Assembly: GCF_000406165.1 (NCBI RefSeq)
Contig: NZ_CM001977.1
Coordinates: forward strand, 3,322,165 to 3,362,442
Reading direction: 5' to 3'
DNA length: 40,278 nt
DNA from: Dickeya zeae NCPPB 2538
GTDB lineage: Bacteria > Pseudomonadota > Gammaproteobacteria > Enterobacterales > Enterobacteriaceae
The stretch's first letter is position 1. Each line of letters begins with the position of its first letter. The position numbers and the translations under genes were made by a program. Of this stretch, positions 24,974-33,488 are shown in pieces. The notes below the pieces were generated by a model. It did not search any database. It saw only the letters and a program-made list of their open reading frames with translations, and had not been told where the DNA came from.

Positions 24974-25828
24974 GTGTTGATTATTGAAACGCCGGTGCTG
25001 CTGCGCCGTGAACTCCGCCGCTGGCGCCAGGATGGGAAACGCATCGCGCTGGTGCCGACGATGGGTAACCTGCATGATGGCCACCTGACGCTGGTGGATG
25101 AGGCCCGCGCCCGGGCGGATATCGTCGTGGTCAGCATTTTTGTTAACCCATTGCAGTTTGACCGGGCTGATGATCTGGCCCGCTACCCACGAACCTTGCA
25201 GGAAGACTGCGAAAAACTGACTCGTCGTGGGGTTGACCTGGTGTTTTCCCCAGCGCCCGAAACCCTCTACCCTAACGGCTTGCAGCAACAGACGTTTGTC
25301 GAAGTACCGGGACTCTCCCAGATGCTCGAAGGTGCGAGTCGCCCCGGTCATTTTCGTGGCGTCGCCACCGTTGTCAGCAAGCTGTTTAATCTGGTACAGC
25401 CGGATGTAGCCTGCTTTGGCGAAAAAGACTACCAGCAACTGGCTCTGATTCGTCAGATGGTGGCTGATATGGATTACGATATCAGCATCGTCGGCGTTCC
25501 TATCGTGCGGGCGAAAGACGGTCTGGCGCTCAGTTCACGCAATGGCTACCTGACCGCCGAAGAGCGCCAGCAAGCACCGCAACTCTATCGCATCATGAAC
25601 GAGGTGACGGCGCAATTATCCAACGGCGACCGACAAATTGATGATATGCTCGCCAAAGCATCAGAAGCGCTGCGCGATGCCGGATTCACGCCGGACGAGC
25701 TATTTATCCGCGACGCAGTGACGCTGCAACCACTCACCATCGACAGTACTTCTGCCGTGGTGCTGATGGCTGCCTGGCTGGGTAAGGCGCGCCTGATTGA
25801 TAACCAACAGGTGGATTTGACCACCTGA
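24974..25828 (+). CDS. panC: Pantothenate synthetase PanC
   Basis: PanC joins pantoate and beta-alanine using ATP. The 284-aa product begins at GTG (MLIIETPVLLRREL) with AGGAG five bases upstream, matching the E. coli N-terminus. Motifs are PTMGNLHDGHLTLV, with the HIGH-like ATP-binding histidines, FGEKDYQQL, and ALSSRNGYL, the KMSKS-like loop. It lies between panB and panD, providing together the pathway from ketopantoate and aspartate, apart from the ketopantoate reductase PanE. Confidence 0.97.
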   Translation: MLIIETPVLLRRELRRWRQDGKRIALVPTMGNLHDGHLTLVDEARARADIVVVSIFVNPLQFDRADDLARYPRTLQEDCEKLTRRGVDLVFSPAPETLYPNGLQQQTFVEVPGLSQMLEGASRPGHFRGVATVVSKLFNLVQPDVACFGEKDYQQLALIRQMVADMDYDISIVGVPIVRAKDGLALSSRNGYLTAEERQQAPQLYRIMNEVTAQLSNGDRQIDDMLAKASEALRDAGFTPDELFIRDAVTLQPLTIDSTSAVVLMAAWLGKARLIDNQQVDLTT

Positions 25829-25853
25829 TTTTTCCAACCAGAGTGACAGACCG

Positions 25854-26234
25854 ATGATTCGAACCATGCTGCAAGGTAAGCTGCACCGGGTAAAAGTAAC
25901 CCAGGCAGATTTACATTATGAAGGGTCCTGCGCCATCGATCAGGATTTTATGGATGCCGCCGGTATTCTTGAATACGAAGCGATCGACATCTACAACGTG
26001 GATAACGGCCACCGCTTTTCCACCTATGCGATTGCCGCAGAGCGCGGCTCCCGCATCATTTCCGTCAATGGGGCGGCGGCACGCTGCGCCTGCGTCGGCG
26101 ATAAGCTGATTATCTGCTCCTATGTGCAGATGCCGGATGAACAGGCTCGCACCCATCATCCTAAAGTCGCCTATTTTGGTGATAATAACGAACTGCAGCG
26201 AACGGCTAAAGCCATTCCCGTACAGATTGCCTGA
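25854..26234 (+). CDS. panD: Aspartate 1-decarboxylase PanD
   Basis: PanD decarboxylates aspartate to beta-alanine for PanC. It is 126 aa and is made as a proenzyme that self-cleaves between G24 and S25 (HYEGSC) to form the pyruvoyl cofactor. Y58, the catalytic tyrosine, falls in RFSTYAI, and the NGAAAR block is present. It follows panC directly; rpnC (yadD), which lies between them in E. coli, is absent. It converges on yadH. Confidence 0.97.
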   Translation: MIRTMLQGKLHRVKVTQADLHYEGSCAIDQDFMDAAGILEYEAIDIYNVDNGHRFSTYAIAAERGSRIISVNGAAARCACVGDKLIICSYVQMPDEQARTHHPKVAYFGDNNELQRTAKAIPVQIA

Positions 26235-26250
26235 GCGGATCAACGCGGAT

Positions 26251-26282
26251 AAAAAAAGCGAGGCAGCAACACCGCCTCGCTT
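26251..26282 (-). terminator. Terminator of yadGH, shared region with panD
   Basis: The stem aagcgaggc / gcctcgctt with a 9-base loop is followed on the minus strand by a seven-base T-run. It lies between convergent panD and yadH. The plus-strand tail (ttcaccttg) is less T-rich. Confidence 0.75.
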
Positions 26283-26307
26283 CACCTTGACCAACAGAAA
26301 ACGTGTC

Positions 26308-27078
26308 TTAACTGCGCAGCCCGCGCCCACGCTCAATCAGCCACCAGCTCACGCCATAAAACACCACGATGAAGGCCAGCAGAACTGCCAACGTCAGCGG
26401 CAACGGCACGTCATGAATGCCCAGGAACCCAAAGCGAAAGCCACTTATCATGTATACGATCGGGTTTAGTTTGGACACCGCCTGCCAGAATGGCGACAGC
26501 AATGACAACGAATAGAATACGCCCCCCAGATAGGTAAGCGGCGTCAGCACGAAGGTAGGGATCAGGCTGATGTCGTCAAACGTTTTGGCGAACACGGCGT
26601 TGATCAACCCCGCCAGCGAAAATAACATCGCGGTCAGCAGCAAGGTCACCACCACCATCCACCAGGCATGAACCTGTAACGGCACAAAGAATAGCGATAC
26701 CGCCGTCACCAGCACACCGACGCAGATACCGCGCGCCATACCACCTCCTACATAACCGGCGATAATAATATGCGTCGGTACCGGCGCGACCAGCAGCTCT
26801 TCGATATTGCGCTGGAATTTGGCGCTGAAAAATGACGAAGCGACATTCGCATACGCATTGGTAATCACCGACATCATGATCAACCCCGGCACGATGAACT
26901 GCATATAGCTAAAACCGTTCATTTCGCCGATGCGGTTACCGATCAGATTACCGAATATAATAAAATACAATGACATGGTGATCACTGGCGGCACCAACGT
27001 CTGAACCCAGATCCTCGCGAAGCGGTTGACCTCTTTGGTCCAGATACTCTGCAACGCCACCCAATATAACCCCATCAT
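26308..27078 (-). CDS. yadH: ABC-2 type transport permease YadH
   Basis: This is an inner-membrane permease of the ABC-2 exporter family, 256 aa with about six transmembrane helices. It matches E. coli YadH; the substrate is unknown. Recognisable pieces are an N-terminal amphipathic stretch followed by PPVITMSLYFIIFGNLIGNRIG, and the ABC-2 signature region LTPLTYLGGVFYSL. The start overlaps the yadG stop by four bases (ATGA), so the two are translationally coupled and form one exporter. Confidence 0.94.
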   Translation of the reverse strand: MMGLYWVALQSIWTKEVNRFARIWVQTLVPPVITMSLYFIIFGNLIGNRIGEMNGFSYMQFIVPGLIMMSVITNAYANVASSFFSAKFQRNIEELLVAPVPTHIIIAGYVGGGMARGICVGVLVTAVSLFFVPLQVHAWWMVVVTLLLTAMLFSLAGLINAVFAKTFDDISLIPTFVLTPLTYLGGVFYSLSLLSPFWQAVSKLNPIVYMISGFRFGFLGIHDVPLPLTLAVLLAFIVVFYGVSWWLIERGRGLRS

Positions 27079-27995
27079 GCTTTATCTCCGTTGTTATTGA
27101 GCAGAGCGACAAACAGTTCTTCCAGGCGATTGGCTTTGTTACGCATGCTAAGGACCTGCACCCCCTGAGCGCTAAGCTGGCTGAAAATACCGTTCAACCC
27201 TTGCTCTCTTCTGACATCCACCTCCAGCGTCGAGGTGTCCACCAGACGGTGTTGATACCCCTCCAGACGTGGCAACGCACTTTTCGCCGCCAAATCGAAA
27301 ATGAAGGTTTCTGATTGCAGCTTGGCCAGCAACGCCTTCATCGAGGTGTTTTCCACCAATTGCCCGGACTGGATGATGCCGATATTGCGGCACAACATTT
27401 CCGCCTCTTCCAGATAATGGGTGGTCAGGATAATCGTCGTCCCCTGCCCGTTGAGTTCTTTAAGAAATCCCCACATTGAGCGGCGTAATTCAATGTCCAC
27501 CCCAGCGGTCGGTTCATCCAGAATCAGCAGTTTGGGCTCATGCATCAACGCCCGGGCAATCATCAGGCGACGCTTCATGCCACCAGATAGCATACGTGCC
27601 CGCTCGTTACGCTTCCCCCATAAATCAAGCTGATTGAGGTACTTCTCCGCGCGTTGTACCGCTTCATGCCGCGGTACGCCGTAATAACCGGCCTGATTCA
27701 CCACGATTTGCATCACGGTTTCAAACGGATTGAAGTTGAACTCCTGTGGTACCAACCCCAGTTGCCGTTTGGCGTTTACAACATCCCGGTCCAGATCGTG
27801 GCCGAATACCTGCACCCTGCCGCCCGTTTTATTGACCAGAGAGCTAATGATGCCAATAGTCGTGGACTTGCCTGCACCATTCGGGCCCAGCAAGGCGTAG
27901 AAATCCCCGGCTTCCACACGCAGATCGATACCTCGCAGCGCCTGAACGCCGCCAGGGTATGTCTTAGTCACATTCGACAATTCAAGTGCATATGT
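27075..27995 (-). CDS. yadG: ABC exporter ATP-binding protein YadG
   Basis: This ATPase partners YadH in an exporter of unknown substrate. The product is 306 aa from MTYALEL. Walker A is GPNGAGKST, the signature is LSGGMKRR, Walker B is LLILDEPTAG and the H-loop is TTHYLEEAE, all canonical. An ATG five codons upstream (28010) is also possible and neither start has an ideal ribosome binding site; homologues begin at MTxALEL. It is divergent from can, with 130 bases between, as in E. coli. Confidence 0.95.
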   Translation of the reverse strand, partial: TYALELSNVTKTYPGGVQALRGIDLRVEAGDFYALLGPNGAGKSTTIGIISSLVNKTGGRVQVFGHDLDRDVVNAKRQLGLVPQEFNFNPFETVMQIVVNQAGYYGVPRHEAVQRAEKYLNQLDLWGKRNERARMLSGGMKRRLMIARALMHEPKLLILDEPTAGVDIELRRSMWGFLKELNGQGTTIILTTHYLEEAEMLCRNIGIIQSGQLVENTSMKALLAKLQSETFIFDLAAKSALPRLEGYQHRLVDTSTLEVDVRREQGLNGIFSQLSAQGVQVLSMRNKANRLEELFVALLNNNGDKA

Positions 27996-28125
27996 CATAG
28001 CTGAAAGCATGCCTTCTTATCAGTTAAGCGGGCCCTGGTCGGACCCAGTTTTCGATTTCAAAACCCCTATGATTGCTCTATATTACCTTGCACCGCCCTT
28101 TTGTCGTTACAGGTCATTTACTTTC

Positions 28126-28767
28126 ATGAAAACAATAGAAACGCTTATCGCCAATAACCAGCAATGGTCTGAAACGATCGTGAAAGAAGACCCCGATTAT
28201 TTTGAGCGGTTGGCACTATCTCAACGTCCCCGTTTTCTGTGGATCGGCTGTTCGGACAGCCGGGTTCCCGCAGAAAGCCTGACCAGTCTGGAACCGGGTG
28301 AACTGTTTGTGCACCGTAACGTGGCCAACCTGGTTATCCATACCGATCTTAACTGTCTGTCTGTCGTTCAGTACGCGGTTGAGGTTCTGGAAGTGGAACA
28401 CATCATTATTTGCGGTCACTATGGCTGCGGTGGTGTACAAGCCGCGGTTGAAAACCCGGAACTCGGGTTGATCAACAACTGGCTGCTCCACGTTCGAGAC
28501 CTGTGGTATAAGCACAGCTCATTACTGGGAGAATTGCCACCGGAACAGCGGTTTGACAAACTCTGTGAAATCAATGTAGTAGAACAAGTGTACAACCTGG
28601 GTCACTCGACCATCATGCAGTCGGCCTGGAAACGCGGTCAGAAAGTGACGATTCACGGCTGGGTTTACGGGATTCAGGATGGACGTTTACGCGACCTGGA
28701 AGTCACCGCCACCAGCCGCGAGACGCTGGAACAACGTTATCGTCGGGCGGTCTCGTCGCTGCTGTAA
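28126..28767 (+). CDS. can: Beta-class carbonic anhydrase Can
   Basis: Can interconverts CO2 and bicarbonate and is needed for growth in air because it supplies bicarbonate for carboxylases. The 213-aa product has the zinc ligands C42, H98 and C101 (GCSDSR; GHYGCGG) and D44 of the D-R pair. The start at MKTIETLIANN matches E. coli; the frame is open 39 codons further upstream without homology. A TATATT candidate -10 lies at 28079-28084. It is about seven residues shorter than E. coli Can at the C-terminus. It converges on hpt. Confidence 0.97.
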   Translation: MKTIETLIANNQQWSETIVKEDPDYFERLALSQRPRFLWIGCSDSRVPAESLTSLEPGELFVHRNVANLVIHTDLNCLSVVQYAVEVLEVEHIIICGHYGCGGVQAAVENPELGLINNWLLHVRDLWYKHSSLLGELPPEQRFDKLCEINVVEQVYNLGHSTIMQSAWKRGQKVTIHGWVYGIQDGRLRDLEVTATSRETLEQRYRRAVSSLL

Positions 28768-28775
28768 TCATTCGT

Positions 28776-28802
28776 ATCGCGCCCATGCGATATGGGCGCG
28801 AT
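28776..28802. terminator. Hairpin between convergent can and hpt
   Basis: An 11-bp perfect stem (atcgcgcccat / atgggcgcgat) with a 5-base loop fills most of the 43-base gap. T-runs are short on both sides. Position between convergent stops supports a shared bidirectional terminator. Confidence 0.7.
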
Positions 28803-28810
28803 TTCACGCT

Positions 28811-29341
28811 TTACTGCGGGATCACCTTACCGATAAACGGCAGATGACGGTAGTGCTGCGCATAATCAATACCGTATCCCACCACAAACTCGTCTGGAAT
28901 AGAAAACCCAACCCACTCTACCGGTACCGGAACTTCACGACGCGACGGCTTATCCAGCAACGTGCAGATCGCCAGCGATTTGGGGGCGCGTAACTGCAAA
29001 ATTTCCCGCACTTTACTGAGCGTATTACCCGAATCAATAATGTCTTCGACAATCAGCACATCTTTGCCACGGATGTCCTCATCCAGATCCTTGAGGATTT
29101 TCACATCGCGGGTCGAGCTCATGCCACTGCCATAACTGGAGGCAGTCATGAAATCCACTTCGTGAGAATGGTCGATGGCGCGGCACAGGTCGGCCATAAA
29201 CACAAAGGATCCACGCAGTAACCCCACCAGCACCATGTCACTGGTGCTATCACGGTAATGTTCGCTAATCTGGCGTCCAAGCTCAGCCACCCGCGCCTTG
29301 ACCTCAAGCTCGGAGATCATGACTTCCACCGTATGTTTCAT
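28811..29341 (-). CDS. hpt: Hypoxanthine phosphoribosyltransferase Hpt
   Basis: Hpt salvages hypoxanthine (and less well guanine) to IMP with PRPP. The 176-aa protein has the PRPP motif VLIVEDIIDSGNTL, the flexible loop SSYGSGMSSTRDV, and purine-site residues in LDKPSRREV and DEFVVGYGIDYAQ. Two adjacent ATGs exist (29344 and 29341); GGTGAG lies eight bases before the first, while homologues begin MKHTVEV at the second. It is convergent with can as in E. coli and divergent from a GNAT gene. Confidence 0.97.
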   Translation of the reverse strand: MKHTVEVMISELEVKARVAELGRQISEHYRDSTSDMVLVGLLRGSFVFMADLCRAIDHSHEVDFMTASSYGSGMSSTRDVKILKDLDEDIRGKDVLIVEDIIDSGNTLSKVREILQLRAPKSLAICTLLDKPSRREVPVPVEWVGFSIPDEFVVGYGIDYAQHYRHLPFIGKVIPQ

Positions 29342-29488
29342 CATACTGACTACTCACCAAAAAAAGATATCCAGTATCGGCCACTGTGGCCATACTCCAG
29401 GGCAGACACACAGCCAGGCTATGCCGCCATTCATCACGGCGCGCAGTATATAACAGAAAGCCTGCTTTCCCCCACTCAAGGAGAGAAC

Positions 29489-29959
29489 ATGACCTCGTTA
29501 TCGTCTTCAGCGTCTGACAACACCCCCACTACTCCAAACGTCATCACCTACAAAGTGAATGACCCCATCACTGTCGATCAATTTATCCATCTGCTCAACC
29601 GAACCTCGCTAGGCCCCAGACGGCCGCTGGAGCAGCGCGATACCCTCGCCGGCATGCTGACGCAAGCCGACCTGTTGGTAACGGCATGGCGTGGTGACGA
29701 ACTGGTGGGTGTCGCCCGCAGCGTGACGGATTATCACTTTTGTTGCTACATGTCGGATCTGGCGGTGGATGAAGCCTGTCAGCATGGTGGCATTGGCCGC
29801 CAGCTTATCGCGCACACGGTCCTGCAACTCAAGCCACAGTGTCGCCTGATTCTGATTGCCGCACCGCAGGCCGTGGATTATTACCCCAAAATCGGCTTTG
29901 AGGCACACCCCAGTGCCTGGCATATTCTGGCCAAGGACTTTCTGGCACTGAAGCCGTAA
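29489..29959 (+). CDS. GNAT-family N-acetyltransferase, substrate unknown
   Basis: The 156-aa product has the acetyl-CoA binding motif A of the GNAT fold: LVGVARSV, YMSDLAVDEACQHGGIGRQLI (with the Q-x-x-G-x-G pyrophosphate loop) and the C-terminal YYPKIGFEAHPSAW. The first 20 residues are rich in Ser, Thr and Asn and look disordered. The ATG has AGGAG at good spacing; the longer open frame from 29258 runs antisense through hpt. No toxin-antitoxin partner (for example a DUF1778 protein) is adjacent, so it is unlikely to be a GNAT toxin. The acceptor substrate cannot be read from sequence. Confidence 0.85.
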   Translation: MTSLSSSASDNTPTTPNVITYKVNDPITVDQFIHLLNRTSLGPRRPLEQRDTLAGMLTQADLLVTAWRGDELVGVARSVTDYHFCCYMSDLAVDEACQHGGIGRQLIAHTVLQLKPQCRLILIAAPQAVDYYPKIGFEAHPSAWHILAKDFLALKP

Positions 29960-30112
29960 AGCCCGGCAGGCTCGATGACAGCAGCGGGAATATCAGTGCA
30001 TTTATAAGAATGTGAAGATTCCGTTATCACGGCATAAAACAGAGTAAAGCGCATTGCACGGTGTCGGTGAAAGGTTTCTGATGGACGTCGGCCAACCGAA
30101 ACGAGGTGTAAC

Positions 30113-30466
30113 ATGACAGAACTCACGAAAACCTGCCGCACCGCAGCGTGGATTGCCGGTATTTCACTGCTTTCGAGCTTGTCTGTAGCGTCTGCGCATC
30201 CAGAGAATGTGGATCCACGGTTACCGGACAGACAGGAAATACTGCCGCCGCCCCCCGGGTTCCCACCCCCGCCGCCTGCTTTACGTCCACCAGTGCCTGC
30301 ACTGTATCAGGCGTCATTACAGGCGAGTGACCCGGTATTAGCTGCTAACAAGCTGGTCGCTAACGTGCCCCAAGGTAATGGTAAAACGTATGAAGTCAGC
30401 ATCAGCGTAAGAGAGCTGCCACCTGAGCCAAATCCTGCACCGGTTGCACCAGCAACCGCCAAATGA
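30113..30466 (+). CDS. Small exported proline-rich protein, function unknown
   Basis: I do not recognise this 117-aa protein. It has a clear signal peptide (charged start, hydrophobic core WIAGISLLSSLSV, cleavage after ASA at residue 28), so the mature product is periplasmic or secreted, about 89 aa. Residues 45-62 are proline stretches (ILPPPPGFPPPPPALRPP), then comes a short folded-looking part with a KTYEVSISVRELPPEP strand and a Pro/Ala tail. There is no lipobox cysteine or membrane anchor. GAGGTG precedes the ATG. Codon use is like its neighbours. It sits between the GNAT gene and a transporter pair on the opposite strand, which gives no functional clue. Confidence 0.75.
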   Translation: MTELTKTCRTAAWIAGISLLSSLSVASAHPENVDPRLPDRQEILPPPPGFPPPPPALRPPVPALYQASLQASDPVLAANKLVANVPQGNGKTYEVSISVRELPPEPNPAPVAPATAK

Positions 30467-30573
30467 CCAGGCAGTGCGGCAGCATAGGGAAGGGAGCGGC
30501 AAGGTGGTCGTTCCCGTATTAAGCGGTGATGAACCACCTCTTACTCTCTACAGCAATGCGGGCCTGTGGCCCG

Positions 30574-31641
30574 CTATTCCTGAGCACTTACCGCAGATTG
30601 CGGTGGAAACAGAACTGGCTGATCAATGCGAATACTGAGTCGAACCGGCTGTCCCGGCTCAAACCAGTTACCACTTTGCACCTGAAGCGCCAGCTCATTA
30701 ACCCGAATACGGTAAAAATTGCTGTTCCCCATGAACAAGCGGTCCTCAATCACCCCCGGCCCATCCTCATCGAGGGCGAGTGCTATCTCTTGCGGGCGAA
30801 CCAACCAGTCGTATTGTGCGCCATGCGGCAACTTCAACGCCCGTGTTGCCTGATGCTCGCCGAGAAAACTCTGCCATTGTCTGTCACCGCTAATCTTCAC
30901 GGGCAGGTAGTTGGTGTTCCCCATAAAACTCGCTACGTAGCGGTTAACCGGCCGGTAGTACAGGTCAGCGGAAAATCCCTGCTGCACAACACCACCGCCA
31001 TGGATCAGAATCAAATGATCGGCAAACGCAAATGCATCCTCCCGATCAGCGGTCGCAAATAGCGTAGCAATCTGCCGCTGCCGCAGGATTTGGCGCAATT
31101 CGCTGATCAATTGGTAGCGAAGCTGACTATCAATGGAGGAAAAAGGTTCATCCAGCAACAACAGTTTAGGCTGGCATGCCAGCGCCCGGGCAATGGCAGC
31201 ACGCTGATACTGCTCGCGAGAAAGTTCATGTGGATAGCAACGGGTAAACGTTTCCAGTTGCATCACCCCCACCACATCCATCGCCAGCGTACTGATTTCT
31301 TCGGATGACTTACCGCGTAGCCCAAAAGTAATATTTTCCATCACAGTCAGATGGGGAAACAACACATCATCCTGAAACACCATCCCGACTACGCCTGGCG
31401 AGGTTTCAGCACGTTGCGTTTGAAGAGGAACAACCTTCTGACCTGCAATAACAATTCGGCCTTTTTCCGAAGACAGCAGACCCGCTATCGATTTCAGCAG
31501 CGTGGTTTTGCCATCACCGCTGGCTCCCAGCAGACACACCATCTCTCCCTCATGTACCGAAAAACCCACATTTTCTAATACAGAAACCGATGGGTAGCCG
31601 CAACTGAGCGAGGTTATCGTCAGAATCTCCGGAGTCGTCAT
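30574..31641 (-). CDS. FbpC-like ABC transporter ATP-binding protein with atypical catalytic motifs
   Basis: The 355-aa product has an ABC ATPase domain (about 7-235) and a TOBE-like C-terminus, the layout of iron(III) FbpC/AfuC ATPases. Walker A GASGDGKTT (39-47), the Q-loop Q90 and Walker B LLLLDEP with E165 are intact. Two motifs are not: the signature reads LSREQ (140-144) instead of LSGGQ, and the H-loop reads ATADRED, with Ala198 where the switch His should be. The D-loop is SSID. Such changes usually weaken ATP hydrolysis, so this may be a poorly active or specialised ATPase. It lies seven bases after a two-domain permease. Iron(III) is the likeliest substrate by family, but it is not proven. 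Confidence 0.85.
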   Translation of the reverse strand: MTTPEILTITSLSCGYPSVSVLENVGFSVHEGEMVCLLGASGDGKTTLLKSIAGLLSSEKGRIVIAGQKVVPLQTQRAETSPGVVGMVFQDDVLFPHLTVMENITFGLRGKSSEEISTLAMDVVGVMQLETFTRCYPHELSREQYQRAAIARALACQPKLLLLDEPFSSIDSQLRYQLISELRQILRQRQIATLFATADREDAFAFADHLILIHGGGVVQQGFSADLYYRPVNRYVASFMGNTNYLPVKISGDRQWQSFLGEHQATRALKLPHGAQYDWLVRPQEIALALDEDGPGVIEDRLFMGNSNFYRIRVNELALQVQSGNWFEPGQPVRLSIRIDQPVLFPPQSAVSAQE

Positions 31642-31648
31642 AACGTTC

Positions 31649-33256
31649 CTATCCTTCCATTCGCATCAATCGGGTGATCCCAAATAGCGGGATCATCCCC
31701 ACACCGACCAGCATCAACGCAGGTGTAGCGACCAACGGCAGCCGTTCATCCATGATAAAACGAAACACATACGTCGCCATGGTTTCCACCTCAAACGGCT
31801 GCAACAGCAGCGATGCATTCAACTCACGCAGGCTTTCGGTAAACACCAACAACACGCCGACCACCAGACAGTGGCGTAACTGCGGCAGATAAACCCACAG
31901 CACTTGCTGTACAGGCGTATACCCCAGCGACTGACTGACATGATTCATCGAGCCCGGTAAACGGGAGATTCGAATTTGTAGCCGATCGATCAATAAACCG
32001 CTAAAGCGCATGCAGTAAGCCAGGATCAACACCAGTACCGACCCGGCCCAAGGGTCATCCACCACGCCACCGGGTGAGGCGTGCCAGGCATCCAGTCCGA
32101 GAAATGGCACCAACAGCCCCATACCTAGCGCCGTCGAGGGTAACAAGCGGTTAATATTGACCCAGCGCAGCGGGTTACGGTAAGCCGGGTTGCCCGTTGC
32201 CTTGAAATCAAACGTACACACGACGGCCAGTCCAATCACCAGCAGTGTTGCGCAGGCAGCCGCCATGACACTGCTGGTAAATGCCAGCAGGAATGGCAGG
32301 CTCCAGATCGGTGCTTCAGACAGCACGGCCCAGCACACCAGGCGACCAACAGGTACGACAAACGCCACCACCACCAACCCACCGCCGAGCAATACCGTCA
32401 GAAAGCACGCCCACCCGCGCAAAACCGGCAGGTCTTTCGGGCAAACGCTCCCCAATTGTTGATAACGCAATTGACGTGCACGACTGCGACGCGCCTGAAA
32501 CCATATCAGGAAGACCAACGGCAGCAATAACGACATCAATAACGCGGCCGTCCCGTGCTGCGCTTTGTCACGCCACAAATCCAGACCCGCGGTCGTTACC
32601 GTCCGTAATGAGAAATAGGCGGAAATACCGTAATCACCGAGTGCCTCAGAAGCCATCAGTACCATGCCAAGTGCTATCGCCGGACGCGCCATGGGAAACA
32701 CCACACGCCAGAAAACCTGAGCGCGGGTATGATTCATCAACAAGGCAGCCTGCCGCAGATTGGCGGACTGTGACATCAATGCGGTGCGCACCAACAGGTA
32801 GATATAGGGAAACAGCACCAACGCCAGACTGAGACTGGCACAGCCTACCATCCAGACTTGATGCCAAAATGTCTGGGGTACACGGTCTGACGTAAATGAT
32901 AAAGCGTAAAGCGTCTGTTTAACCGGCCCTTCGTACCCGAACAGATCACCATATACAGCAGCCAGCAGGTACCCGGGCACCGCCAGCGGCAACAGCAATG
33001 CCCGGTGCAGCCATGCCTGACCGGTAAAGCGGTAATGCGACATAAGCCAGGCCAGAGGTAGCGCAAACAGCAAGCTGAATAGCACGCAACCGATCACCAG
33101 CATCAGCGAGTTCGTCCCATAAATGGGCAGAGCTTGCCATAACGCCAATACCGCGTTGCCGGGGGCGAAAAAGGCCATACCGACGATAGTCACTAGCGGG
33201 AACAGAAGGATCGCCGCCAACAGCACACTACTAATGCGCCAGATACCTGAAGTCAT
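31649..33256 (-). CDS. FbpB-like two-domain ABC transporter permease
   Basis: The 535-aa protein has about twelve hydrophobic segments arranged as two binding-protein-dependent permease domains, as in FbpB/AfuB iron(III) permeases. The first EAA-like region is MASEALGDYGISAYFSLRT and the second ESLRELNASLLLQPFEVETMATYVF, both close to FbpB-type sequences. It is the first gene of a pair with the FbpC-like ATPase. No periplasmic binding protein is found on either side; yacC upstream is unrelated and divergent. The thiamine permease ThiP has a similar size, but the partner ATPase with TOBE extension argues for the iron class. I saw no convincing Fur box in the 232-base upstream gap. Confidence 0.85.
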   Translation of the reverse strand: MTSGIWRISSVLLAAILLFPLVTIVGMAFFAPGNAVLALWQALPIYGTNSLMLVIGCVLFSLLFALPLAWLMSHYRFTGQAWLHRALLLPLAVPGYLLAAVYGDLFGYEGPVKQTLYALSFTSDRVPQTFWHQVWMVGCASLSLALVLFPYIYLLVRTALMSQSANLRQAALLMNHTRAQVFWRVVFPMARPAIALGMVLMASEALGDYGISAYFSLRTVTTAGLDLWRDKAQHGTAALLMSLLLPLVFLIWFQARRSRARQLRYQQLGSVCPKDLPVLRGWACFLTVLLGGGLVVVAFVVPVGRLVCWAVLSEAPIWSLPFLLAFTSSVMAAACATLLVIGLAVVCTFDFKATGNPAYRNPLRWVNINRLLPSTALGMGLLVPFLGLDAWHASPGGVVDDPWAGSVLVLILAYCMRFSGLLIDRLQIRISRLPGSMNHVSQSLGYTPVQQVLWVYLPQLRHCLVVGVLLVFTESLRELNASLLLQPFEVETMATYVFRFIMDERLPLVATPALMLVGVGMIPLFGITRLMRMEG

Positions 33257-33488
33257 GAGAAATCGGTAAAATAAATTTAAACTGCACTATTAATATCAAA
33301 GCCGGGCGCTGGCGTCATGGTATCAATCGCCGATAAATGGCCGGTAATTATCCCATTGAACAAACAGCACCTCGTTTTACCCCACCCAGCAGCCGATTAC
33401 GGGATATCACGCTGATCTGAATAAAACTTGAAATCAGGGCCGGTAACTGTGATAACGTCATCTAATGAAAGATGAAACAGGTTAAATT

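Noticed and set aside
29489..29959. GNAT toxin of a toxin-antitoxin pair
   Set aside because: No small DNA-binding antitoxin gene is adjacent; upstream is divergent hpt and downstream is an exported protein.
33257..33488. Fur box upstream of the FbpB-like permease
   Set aside because: The region is A/T-rich but has no convincing GATAATGAT-type repeat.
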